Shown here piece by piece: positions 39,206-48,538 of a stretch of 54,115 nt of DNA. Position 1 is the stretch's first letter. Each line of letters starts with the position of its first letter. Made by a program: the position numbers and the translations under genes. Below the pieces are notes generated by a model. It did not search any database, had not been told where the DNA came from, and saw only the letters and a program-made list of their open reading frames with translations. Source of the stretch: Promethearchaeota archaeon (GTDB lineage: Archaea; Asgardarchaeota; Lokiarchaeia; Sigyniarchaeales; Promethearchaeaceae); contig SDNX01000005.1 in NCBI GenBank assembly GCA_004524545.1, positions 1 through 54,115 on the forward strand, written 5' to 3'.

Positions 39206-39628
39206 TCTCTATTAATCAAATTATCTGTTCTTGTTTTGGATTTCGGAAGACCTCTACTGGAAGTTCCCACTCCGCTCTTTAGTTGAAATGTCATGAATCC
39301 TGTGGCAGCTCCTATAGATCCCTCTTCAACCCGATCAGAACAATTTGCATTCTTTATGGCTTCAAATACATGTTTTATACGTGACATGACGACCTTGAAT
39401 ATCATTCAAGTAGGAATCATTACATTCGGTTACTAAAGCTGATAAAATTGCTGATATTCCTGTACGAATGGGACCTTTTCTTGGTTTTAAAATGCCTGAT
39501 CCAGAAATTATGGTGCTATGACCCACTTTTAACCCGTTTACGTCCATAATGGAATTAGTTGGTCCCGGTTGAAAGTTTCCACATTCCCATCCTTTAGTGC
39601 GAATAAAGTCTTTAGATGATTTGATCAT
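39205..39628 (-). pseudogene. P1/S58 (DmpA-like) peptidase pseudogene
   Basis: NSIMDVNGLKVGHSTII...RTGISAIL then VTECNDSYLNDIQGRHV in one frame and IKHVFEAIKN...VEEGSIGAATGFMTFQLKSGVGTSSR in another; the middle is missing. Confidence 0.75.
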
Positions 39629-39723
39629 GCTTGCATTAGGGTAGGGAAGAAAAATTAATAGGGGTTTGGATCACCCCAAAAAAACTAGAATCATAGTCTA
39701 TATTCAATTTTCAATACAATTGT

Positions 39724-41013
39724 TCAGGGAAGTTTAAAATCACCATCTAATGCTTTTGAAACCTTAGTGAACAACCATATGCATTGCACAAACAGGAACG
39801 CAATACTTGCTGAAAGAATCCATAGCAATTTCACTCCAACAAGATTCTCTAAAGTTCCAGACAAAATGATGCCCAAAGGAGAAATTAAGCCCGATATTGA
39901 AATTAAGATGGAAAATATTCGTCCTTGGTATTCCTGAGGAATTTTTTGTTGCATTGAGGTTATAATAGTGGAGTTCAAAATAGGAAAGGTTAAACCTGCA
40001 ATAAACAATCCACTACTCATTAAGGGATACATTCCCGATGGACTGAAACTTAATATTAAATATCCAATAAACTGAAGAGTTAAGAGGAAATACGTGAGTC
40101 TTGTTTTATTTTTCCACTCTTTCTTTAAGGTGCTGATAAGGGATCCTAGCAGTAAACCTACTTTTAAAGCTCCCATTAAGATAGCCAACTCGTCTTCTGT
40201 GCCTTGATTGGTCACATTGACATAATAGGGGAGGAGAGTGTTGAAAGGCATAATAAAGAGATTTAGGATAGATGCAGTAAAGAGCAATATCATGAACGGT
40301 CGATTGCTTGATAATAGATCGAATCCGGCCTTTATTTTAGAGAAATAATCCCGTATTCCCTTTTTTTGCTTGGATTTTGGTTGGGATTCTAATTTCGGAA
40401 TAGAAAGAAATAACAAGGGAATCAAGGCAAAGACGAATGTTATTAAATCTACGAATAAGATTTGGTAGAACGTAAAGAATTTCAGTAATAATGCAGCAAA
40501 TGCGGGTCCTGCGATGGCTACTATACTTGATAACAAATAATCGATTCCATTTAATCGAGATAATCTATCTTTAGGGACCATTGAGGAAACAATGGCGGCT
40601 TTTGAAGGAGATTGAACCGTCTGAAACACTGAACGCAGAGCTAATATGATGAAAAACAAGGTGTAATTCATAAAATTAAACATTAATCCTGCAATTATGA
40701 TTGTAGTTACCGCTGCTTGAAGCAGATCTGAATAGATGATGATTTTTTGTCGATCAAATTTATCCGCTAATACTCCCATAAATGGACTTAATATGATTTG
40801 TGGTAAGAATCCCAGAAATGCAGCAAAAGAAAGGTACATACTGCTTTGAGTTTCGGTGGTTATCCACCAAATCATGGTAAATTGCACTATTGAGGAACCA
40901 AGTAAGGATAAGATTTGTCCAATCCATATGACAATGTATTGACGAAATGTTTTTATCGTGGGTACTTGGGACGGTTTTAATGTTTTAGAGAGTTGTGAAG
41001 TCATGCTATACAC
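39724..41013 (-). CDS. MFS efflux transporter
   Basis: GVLADKFDRQKIIIYSD loop motif, 12 TM, SPFMGVLADKFDRQ. Confidence 0.85.
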   Translation of the reverse strand: MYSMTSQLSKTLKPSQVPTIKTFRQYIVIWIGQILSLLGSSIVQFTMIWWITTETQSSMYLSFAAFLGFLPQIILSPFMGVLADKFDRQKIIIYSDLLQAAVTTIIIAGLMFNFMNYTLFFIILALRSVFQTVQSPSKAAIVSSMVPKDRLSRLNGIDYLLSSIVAIAGPAFAALLLKFFTFYQILFVDLITFVFALIPLLFLSIPKLESQPKSKQKKGIRDYFSKIKAGFDLLSSNRPFMILLFTASILNLFIMPFNTLLPYYVNVTNQGTEDELAILMGALKVGLLLGSLISTLKKEWKNKTRLTYFLLTLQFIGYLILSFSPSGMYPLMSSGLFIAGLTFPILNSTIITSMQQKIPQEYQGRIFSILISISGLISPLGIILSGTLENLVGVKLLWILSASIAFLFVQCIWLFTKVSKALDGDFKLP

Positions 41014-41119
41014 GTTTTTTAGTTTTTGGGATATTTTGACTGTCTTTTTTGGAAATGTATTAGTGCTGTTGTTTTATTTATAAAAATGGGTTGATTTTTA
41101 GTAGTTTTTATTTTCTTTG

Positions 41120-41320
41120 ATTTTGTTTTCGTATTTTCGAATTGTATCCATCATGTAATCGTTCATGTATTGTTACCTCCGTTTTCGATTATTGGTTGGG
41201 TTACGAATTCGGGATTATCGATATTTTCGAAACCATGATCTAATGTAGGCTAATTTCATATATAAATATTTCGGAAAGTTGACTTTTTACGAATTCGATA
41301 TTCTTCCGAAAATATAAATA
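41120..41320. promoter_or_regulatory. Candidate operator region between divergent MFS gene and HTH regulator
   Basis: Repeated TTTTCGAA-like words and an inverted repeat TATTTCGGAA (41267-) / TTCCGAAAATA (41304-). Confidence 0.4.
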
Positions 41321-41343
41321 CCTAACTAGCCATATTATGATAT

Positions 41344-42090
41344 GTGAGAACAATGTCTGGACGGAATCGTGAAGAAACTCGAAAAAAACTCTGGAAAATG
41401 ATACAAAATAAAGCTAAGGTTCAGATATTCAATGCATTTGAGATGTATGGGCGTATGTCATTAACAGAACTAGCAGAACGGCTAAATAAAAGCAAAAGCA
41501 CCATACATTCACATCTAAAATTTTTAATAAAGGATCTGGGTATTATCAAAAAAGAACGAGTACCATTAGAGTCTAATCCCAATGTTTATGAGAATTATTA
41601 TGAATTCTCGGATAATGCAAATGAAATTTTTCGAGAAATCGATATGGAATTTAAACCATTTACAAAATTCTCAAGTGAAGAAGTTGAAGAGCTGATTAAC
41701 CCAGCAATTTCGATGAACAAATTAATCAAGTCATATTTCGAAACTCAAATTCGTTTTTTTGAAGCTATTCGAGAGTCGGGTTTCGATGATGAAGCAGTGA
41801 ACCATTTCAACAAGATGATCTCCTGGGTGGAAGATAAAAACGGCAAACCTATATTGTTATCCCGGAACACAAATTCGACTAATTTCTTATCGGAGCGAGA
41901 ATACTTCAAAGAGATGAGAAGAATCTTCCAAATTGAACAATTAAAGGATATAGATTTTGATGCATTGTTCAAAGAACAAGAAAAAGAGTCTGAAATCGGT
42001 AATCCTATGCTAATTATCAAAGCCACAATGCCATATGGGTTCATTCTGGAGTATTTAAATAAACAGAAGAAAAAGGCCTACCGAGTATAA
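41344..42090 (+). CDS. ArsR/winged-HTH transcriptional regulator
   Basis: MYGRMSLTELAERLNKSKSTIHSHLKFLIKDLGIIKKER. Confidence 0.8.
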   Translation: MRTMSGRNREETRKKLWKMIQNKAKVQIFNAFEMYGRMSLTELAERLNKSKSTIHSHLKFLIKDLGIIKKERVPLESNPNVYENYYEFSDNANEIFREIDMEFKPFTKFSSEEVEELINPAISMNKLIKSYFETQIRFFEAIRESGFDDEAVNHFNKMISWVEDKNGKPILLSRNTNSTNFLSEREYFKEMRRIFQIEQLKDIDFDALFKEQEKESEIGNPMLIIKATMPYGFILEYLNKQKKKAYRV

Positions 42091-42145
42091 TTGCATTTAT
42101 TTTCTGAATGACCAAATTAAATCAAGTTTATTTCTATGGCATTTC

Positions 42146-42427
42146 ATGGCACAGAAAAATTGGTTATATCCTCCCGAGGGATTGGGAGTAGATGAGACTT
42201 TTGCATTAATGGAGAAATCCGCCCGAATGGTAATAAATAAGGATAAGGAATATCCAACCCAAAAATTCAGAGGCTTTGGTTCAATAGGAAAAGCAGTCTA
42301 TTTTAATAGGATTTTTCCATTCAGATTTGCTAGATTGTTTAAAGCGAGAAAAGGGCAGATTTTAGGAGGAGCAGTCAGCCGAGTAGGTATACTGTTGATT
42401 AGTCAACATCTATTCCGTGATATCTAA
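42146..42427 (+). CDS. Small hypothetical protein (93 aa), possibly a fragment
   Basis: ORF only. Confidence 0.35.
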   Translation: MAQKNWLYPPEGLGVDETFALMEKSARMVINKDKEYPTQKFRGFGSIGKAVYFNRIFPFRFARLFKARKGQILGGAVSRVGILLISQHLFRDI

Positions 42428-42438
42428 ATTTTCCCTTT

Positions 42439-42532
42439 CTATCCTAACGGAGGTATATAGTACGAAGTGCCATCCATTTGGTGTACCATTCTATCCTAAC
42501 GGATAGGTTACGCATCTATCCTATCGGATAGA
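42439..42532. repeat. Three copies of CTATCCTAACGG-type short repeats, two of them palindromic
   Basis: CTATCCTAACGGAGG (42439), CTATCCTAACGGATAG (42491-42506), CTATCCTATCGGATAG (42517-42532). Confidence 0.65.
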
Positions 42533-42557
42533 ATGCCTCATGCTACGCATTCGGCGT

Positions 42558-42893
42558 GTTCAAGAACACCGATAGGGATCTTTCAATTGGACGACGTTCC
42601 CGCACTTCTTACTTACCTATTCTACATCTGTTCGGGTCATGATGTGTTACCCCTCCACTTTCATCCAAGAACCCCCTATCCTACCATCCGAACTACCAAA
42701 CCCGAACTACGAACTTAACCTTATACAATCTGTTCGGCGTATTTAAACAAATCACGATGTGTTACCTATCCATCGGGATATTGGATCGTAATTTATCGTA
42801 AAATTTTCGATTTTACACGTTTGACCCTGTTTCACGATGGTTTTAAATTGAAGGAATGGTATGGATGATCAATTCAGCAGAATAGATGTTGAC
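42558..42893 (+). repeat. Structured repeat family R2, copy 2 with internal partial duplication
   Basis: Homologous to 37983..38229; an extra segment of roughly 90-100 bp lies between two ATCTGTTCGG...GATGTGTTAC copies. Confidence 0.7.
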
Positions 42894-42895
42894 TA

Positions 42896-43036
42896 ATGAA
42901 AAATTTGAGAGAGTGGTATGAATCAAGCACCTTTGAATTAATGACAGATGAAGAAGCAAAAGAAATGAATAAAGCAGTGAGTGAATTTCGAGCGAATTTT
43001 CGTCCTAATGAGGTAAATTTAGATGATTCTAGTTGA
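42896..43036 (+). CDS. Small VapB-like antitoxin (46 aa)
   Basis: MKNLREWYESSTFELMTDEEAKEMNKAVSEFRANFRPNEVNLDDSS*; immediately upstream of and overlapping a PIN-type start MILVD. Confidence 0.55.
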   Translation: MKNLREWYESSTFELMTDEEAKEMNKAVSEFRANFRPNEVNLDDSS

Positions 43037-43653
43037 TAACCAGTTACATCGTTGATTTGATTAATCAATATCTATCTGAGTTCTTAAGGCTCCGTTACCC
43101 AAATTATCCATGTAATTTTAACGTATTTTAGCATATAACGTCAATAACGCTATTTTTCCAAAATTCTACCCAACTTATAGGGTTTAGGTGCACCTACGCT
43201 AAAAAAACCTTTTAACGCACTTATGAAAGGCTTTTTAGCGTATTTTTACCTTAGAAAGGAGTAGGATGGTTTTTGATTAGGAAAAAAGTCAAAATCGACT
43301 CAGAATTGGATGAGGAGATCCTTTTTATAACTGAAATTACTGTATATGAACTATATTTTGGATTATTTAGCAACAATATACTCAATAAAGATCCAGAAAA
43401 GTTGCAAAAAAGAATAGATACTCTCTCAAAAATATTAAGCAAATTCCAAATTTTACCATTTAGTAGAGATGAGTCAATCCAATCTGCTAAAATATTAGGA
43501 CAGCTAAAATTAGACAGAAAAACAATTGAATTTCGTGATGGGATGATAGCTGGTAGTAGATTTGCAAATGGAATTACTAAAATCCTGACTCGAAATGCAG
43601 ACCATTTCGATCGAATCCCAGGAATTCAAACAATTACATATGAGCTTCATTAG
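43023..43653 (+). pseudogene. VapC-like PIN-domain toxin interrupted by MITE-like element C
   Basis: MILVDNQLHR at 43023 (overlapping antitoxin stop), element at 43062-43279, then ...DEEILFITEITVYELYFGLF...RDGMIAGSRFANGITKILTRNADHFDRIPGI. Confidence 0.65.
43062..43279 (+). mobile_element. MITE-like element copy C (218 bp)
   Basis: TAATCAATATCTATCTGAGTTCTTAAGGCTCCGTTA...TACGCTAAAAA...CTTTTTAGCGTA...TTGATTA. Confidence 0.75.
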
Positions 43654-43676
43654 GGATCACAATATAAAAAAAGGCA

Positions 43677-45122
43677 TCAGATTATTATCTTATTTTCACT
43701 AAGAATTTTCTCTTGTTTTCCTTCTTTATCTGCAATTTTGATATCTTTTAAATGAATAGTTGTAGATTTGAATTCATTTCCCCGTTCAAGCCGTTCAAAC
43801 GATTCTTTTTTGGAAAGTGAAAATCGGTTAAAATCAAAATTACTGAGTTTTTTCGCTGTATCATTACGAAATTCCATATTCCACTTGAACTCGTCCAAGT
43901 AAAGTAGAACCCCATCCAGTAGGTTTTCTTTTTTGACATCCGTAGTGAAGTAACTGTCTTGAACTTTAATCGGAATCGGACGCCCCCATTCTTGTAATTC
44001 ATCTACTAAAATGAGTAAAAACCCTAATGGGCGCTTTTCAAATGAATGATCAGACAAATGATCTTTAAAACTGTGCAGAGCAATTGCTTGTGCCACTAAA
44101 ACATATGCTCGATTCTCATCATTCTTCTTAATTACTTCGGGTGTTCCTAATCCATTCAATAAACACAAAGCGGATAATACACCGTGATCAAATTCAAATT
44201 GTTCAGAATACCGATATTCAGGATGTCCTGCTTGTTGCTGAAGGAAAGTTTGATATTGCGAAACTTGTCGGGTTTTTGGTCCCACTCCTGTTCGAAATAG
44301 ATCACGTGCTTTATCAGACATTCCTTGTTCAAGAATTTGCATATAATCCTCGAGGTTACCTTTCCAAGATAATCCTATTTGTAAAGGTTGAATCTCTAAA
44401 TCAAGAGTTGGATAGCACTTTAAGACTTGATTCAGTAGAGAGTAATTCACTGCGGTAGTCATTTTGCCCAAAGGGTAACCAATGTCATGGAGAAGTCCGA
44501 TTAACCACCATAATTTCTCCCGGATAAAAGTTTCATCCAGTTCAATCTTATCGGCAATAACTTTACTTAATTTTCCTTGTCCTAAATCTTGGGATAACAA
44601 GAAATCACCAAGCACTGCAACACGTAATGCATGTTCGGTGTGATCTCGGTAGTATTTTTGAACACTGGTGCTATAAAGAAATGCTTCAAGATCGGGTAAC
44701 GCTTTTATTAAGTAGAGTAATCCGGTTTCTTCAATTCCTTTTTCTTTGGAAACATCATATAAAGCACCTGAGAGACTTTTTTTCTTCCCAGTAATAAAAT
44801 CAAGGTCAAATAAATCATCCTCTTTTATTGTATCTCCAATTTGCTTCTTAATATAATTCCCCATTAGTGCGCCGAATTTTGAAAACATTCCCCCAAGACC
44901 GAGTTTCGATAATTCCTCTTTTGCTTCCAATAAATTATTTTCAACTTCATCTAATGAAGTTACTATCTCATTTTTGCCATGTCGTCCCAATTGTTTAGGA
45001 TCTACGTTTTCTAAAGATTTTGAGAGGACATTTTTCAAACTAGAAATCCAACTGCTAAAACTGGTGCTCTGTTTCGAAATTCGGTTTAAAATCCACTCAT
45101 CGTTGATATTGTAATTAGACAT
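43677..45122 (-). CDS. HD-domain protein (481 aa)
   Basis: RDHTEHALRVAVLGDFLL...LLHDIGYPLG HD signature. Confidence 0.65.
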   Translation of the reverse strand: MSNYNINDEWILNRISKQSTSFSSWISSLKNVLSKSLENVDPKQLGRHGKNEIVTSLDEVENNLLEAKEELSKLGLGGMFSKFGALMGNYIKKQIGDTIKEDDLFDLDFITGKKKSLSGALYDVSKEKGIEETGLLYLIKALPDLEAFLYSTSVQKYYRDHTEHALRVAVLGDFLLSQDLGQGKLSKVIADKIELDETFIREKLWWLIGLLHDIGYPLGKMTTAVNYSLLNQVLKCYPTLDLEIQPLQIGLSWKGNLEDYMQILEQGMSDKARDLFRTGVGPKTRQVSQYQTFLQQQAGHPEYRYSEQFEFDHGVLSALCLLNGLGTPEVIKKNDENRAYVLVAQAIALHSFKDHLSDHSFEKRPLGFLLILVDELQEWGRPIPIKVQDSYFTTDVKKENLLDGVLLYLDEFKWNMEFRNDTAKKLSNFDFNRFSLSKKESFERLERGNEFKSTTIHLKDIKIADKEGKQEKILSENKIII

Positions 45123-45188
45123 TTAGTTCATGTTAGAATGGATATGATCCTCAATAAGAATATCAGATAAAATGAAAGGGAAAAAAGA

Positions 45189-45785
45189 TCACAAAAAGTC
45201 TCTCTTAAACATATTCATTGTTCGTTCTCGACCCACCGTGGATTCGTGCATATGTCCAGCAAGAACTTGAAAATCATCTGTAATGTTTTTGTTTCGCATA
45301 ATCTTCACTCGAATAGAATTCATCAATTTTGTGTAATCTCCACCCTCAAAGTCAGTTCTCCCAATTGAACCAGCAAATAATGTATCTCCCGTAAAAATAA
45401 TCTTGTTTTCATAACTCGCTAATAAAATTCCTCCCGGAGAATGCCCTGGAGAATCCAATACATGTAATTTTTCGGAACCTATTTCAATTACATCGGGTTC
45501 TTGGATATACTTAACTTTTTGAAATCCTATTAATTTATGTTCATCGGGGTGATACATGATAGGGATATTGAAGTGATCTCGTAATTTTTCTGTTCCTCCG
45601 GTATGGTCAGGATGTCCATGTGTATTTATTAATGCAATCGGTTTGAGATCTTTATTCTCAATCCGTCGGATGATTGCGAGCGGTTCTCCCCCTGCATCTA
45701 TAATTACAACCTCTTTCGTTTTCTCGTCTCCAAATATATAACAATTTGTCTGCATCCAATTGCATACCATAGATTCCAATATCAT
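45189..45785 (-). CDS. MBL-fold hydrolase (glyoxalase II-like)
   Basis: NTHGHPDHTGG, DSPGHSPGG, FTGDTLFAGSIGRTD; start moved to MILESMVCNW. Confidence 0.85.
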   Translation of the reverse strand: MILESMVCNWMQTNCYIFGDEKTKEVVIIDAGGEPLAIIRRIENKDLKPIALINTHGHPDHTGGTEKLRDHFNIPIMYHPDEHKLIGFQKVKYIQEPDVIEIGSEKLHVLDSPGHSPGGILLASYENKIIFTGDTLFAGSIGRTDFEGGDYTKLMNSIRVKIMRNKNITDDFQVLAGHMHESTVGRERTMNMFKRDFL

Positions 45786-45922
45786 TTTGCCAATTTTCCC
45801 TAATTCAATTGTGTTTTTAAAATTCTGAGAACTATTTAGAATTTCACATTTAATAATTAAGCAAATTTTCAATACATTCGAATCGAAATTGTAGTACAAA
45901 ATTGAAAGTTATAATTAGCTAA

Positions 45923-47557
45923 TTGAGTAAATATACTTCTATGAATCGTAAAAAGATGATAACCCTAATCATCACGTGGAGCATTTTTGTGGGTTGTGTA
46001 GTATGTATTAATTTTTTACCAATTGGGGTCGCAAAATCTCTCAATAATCACACAATAACTGGTGATGGGATCAAAATTTATTACGATCTATTTGCACCGA
46101 AAGGAGATTCCTCCTTAAAAAATGGCATAATTCTAGGTCATGGAGTGATGGTAAATAAGCAATTTATGAGGTCGATTGCATTAGATCTAGCTCAAAATGG
46201 CTTTGTAGTCGCCGCTTTTGATTTCAGAGGACACGGACGAAGTGGGGGAACTCTTCTTAGAGAAAATATTACGCTTGATATCCTAGCAATTAAAAATATT
46301 TTTGCGCTCCGAGGAGATATAAATATGTCTAACCTTGGATATTTAGGGTATTCCATGGGGGGTGGGGCAGGGTATCAACTTCTATCCAGTGATCCTGACT
46401 TTCGGGCTATGGTTAGTCTAGCTTCAAGTGGTTCTAGTCCACAAGATCCTCCTAATTTATTGATCTTACAAGGAAAAATTGATGAGGTAGTAGAATATGA
46501 TCATGTTTTACAATATATTTCCAACCGTACAGGAATCGCTACAGAAAATATAGAACCAGGCATAACTTATGGCTCTATTTCTGATGGAAATGCTACAAAA
46601 TTAATACTCTCTAACACAGATCATCTTCTTGCTCCATATAGTCGCAATAACATCCTCGAAACTCGAAAATGGTTTCTCCAAACGCTAGAAAATGAGAATA
46701 ATTCTCCTACTGAAATGACAAGTCATACACTACTAATCCTTTTTGTTGTGATTGGAACATGTAGTGGTATTGTAGCATTTATCTTCTCGGCAGAGTTTAT
46801 CATAAAGAAATTATCTACTCAAAAGTCTGATTATGAAGACATTTCAGCCCTTGTTGAAAAAATCGATCGGAATGAATTGCGTAAAAAAGTTTTGCGAAGA
46901 TATTGGTATACGGTATTGCCCTTATCGATTCCATGTGTGATTGTTGGAGCACTTTCGCTGGTTCTACCCATTTTTTACACCTCCTTAATTATCATATTAC
47001 TTTCGGGATCTGCAGCTGCGAGCACATTTTACTTATGGTATCTTTTGAAAAAAGAAGGGATACGATTTGAACGATTCCTTAAAAATGAATTCCGAAGAAC
47101 TTCCATTGTTAATATCGCCATTGGCATTGGGCTGGGTTTAGCATTATATGCAGTTTTAGGGTTAACAATTGGCTATATATTTGGAATCGTGCCAGGAATC
47201 TCAAAATGGGGGTGGGCAGCGCTTTATTGGATTTTCATGTTTTTAATAATGTTTACGAATACCTTATTCTTTAGAACAGTATATGGAACTCCCAATACAA
47301 CTTTTTCCGGTAAATTTAAAGAGTTAGGGTTAGTGACAGCAATGAATTTTGTACCTATTACCATAATCATATTGATTTCCGTAGGTATATTCAGAAGTTG
47401 GTTCAATATCCAATTCTTAATACCAATATTTCCTCAGATTATCCTTATAAATGCTGTAGCAATTAAAATCTATTCCGTAAACAAGGATGTTGTGCTTTCT
47501 TCCTTAGTAAATAGTGTAATGTTGACTATATTCACAATCGCATTGAGTTTCCTATGA
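45923..47557 (+). CDS. Alpha/beta hydrolase fused to a C-terminal multi-TM domain
   Basis: GHGVMVNKQFMRSIA, FDFRGHGRSGG, GYSMGG; N-terminal TM plus about 6 C-terminal TMs. Confidence 0.75.
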   Translation: MSKYTSMNRKKMITLIITWSIFVGCVVCINFLPIGVAKSLNNHTITGDGIKIYYDLFAPKGDSSLKNGIILGHGVMVNKQFMRSIALDLAQNGFVVAAFDFRGHGRSGGTLLRENITLDILAIKNIFALRGDINMSNLGYLGYSMGGGAGYQLLSSDPDFRAMVSLASSGSSPQDPPNLLILQGKIDEVVEYDHVLQYISNRTGIATENIEPGITYGSISDGNATKLILSNTDHLLAPYSRNNILETRKWFLQTLENENNSPTEMTSHTLLILFVVIGTCSGIVAFIFSAEFIIKKLSTQKSDYEDISALVEKIDRNELRKKVLRRYWYTVLPLSIPCVIVGALSLVLPIFYTSLIIILLSGSAAASTFYLWYLLKKEGIRFERFLKNEFRRTSIVNIAIGIGLGLALYAVLGLTIGYIFGIVPGISKWGWAALYWIFMFLIMFTNTLFFRTVYGTPNTTFSGKFKELGLVTAMNFVPITIIILISVGIFRSWFNIQFLIPIFPQIILINAVAIKIYSVNKDVVLSSLVNSVMLTIFTIALSFL

Positions 47558-47573
47558 CATTAAGGATAGAAAT

Positions 47574-48341
47574 TCAGAAATCATTTGTCAAGAAAGTCAG
47601 CGTATGAGTGATAAATGCATCCAAGTGTTCTCCCTTGAAATCATGTGGTGCTCCTTCCACCATTTTCAAAATATGATTGTTATCTTTAGGCATTATATAA
47701 AAGGCTTTTTCAGAATACTCCGGTTTTACTGTTTTATCTTTAGTACCTTGAATAATTAAAAAGGGGATGGAAAACTTTCGTAAGTATTGGTCCACATCAA
47801 AATTTAATACATAATCAACAAAGGACAGTTCAAATAATAATGGTGGTCCTGCACCAGTTTGTTTCATTTTTATAGTTTTTTTCAATAATCGTTTTGGAGC
47901 AATATTTGCGATGAATTTCTGAAACGGAGAAATGGAGTCTTTCAAATAAAATCCTGGAGCCCAAAATACTGCAAAATCTCTATCAGGAATTTGGGCACAT
48001 AATGACACTAACCCCCCCATACTTAATCCTATCGTGCCAATTTTTTTGTAATTTTGTTGTTTTGCCCAATTCCATACATCTTCGAGATCCGTTACCATTA
48101 CTGGGAGTTGTATAGGGACCCGTTCATTTTCTCCATATCCAGAGAAGTCAAACAAAAGGGTATCATATTCTATTTCAGCTAATCTTTCTGCCATTGCTAG
48201 AAACCTTCCATGTTCATAACGATCTCCAAATCCTCCATGGCAAATAATAGTCAAATTTTCATTTCCTTGATTAAACCATGATGCATGGAGTTCATACCCC
48301 GACGGTTTTATTATTTTAAGATATTGCTCTGTCACTGTCAA
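47574..48341 (-). CDS. Alpha/beta hydrolase
   Basis: CHGGFGDRYEHGRFLAMA, FDFSGYGENE, GLSMGG, IQGTKDKTV, GAPHDFKGEHLD. Confidence 0.85.
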   Translation of the reverse strand: MTVTEQYLKIIKPSGYELHASWFNQGNENLTIICHGGFGDRYEHGRFLAMAERLAEIEYDTLLFDFSGYGENERVPIQLPVMVTDLEDVWNWAKQQNYKKIGTIGLSMGGLVSLCAQIPDRDFAVFWAPGFYLKDSISPFQKFIANIAPKRLLKKTIKMKQTGAGPPLLFELSFVDYVLNFDVDQYLRKFSIPFLIIQGTKDKTVKPEYSEKAFYIMPKDNNHILKMVEGAPHDFKGEHLDAFITHTLTFLTNDF

Positions 48342-48538
48342 TTTACCCCTTTTTGATTCGAAAAATCACATTAGTTGGTATTTTATATTGATATTTATAG
48401 GTTGTTCTTCAAAAATGTTAAAGACTGCAGAATGTAGGAATCTATCACATTTATATGTTGGAATGATCTAAAAGAATACGAATTCACAGAATATTTTCGA
48501 TGAAACTGGTTAAAGTGTCATAACTGGATTCTCAATAG

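Noticed and set aside
42533-42718. ORF of 61 aa in the track
   Set aside because: Falls within repeat R2 copy 2 and its C-rich insert; not conserved with copy 1.
47224-47406. Antisense ORF inside the alpha/beta hydrolase-TM gene
   Set aside because: Shadow ORF of a hydrophobic coding region.
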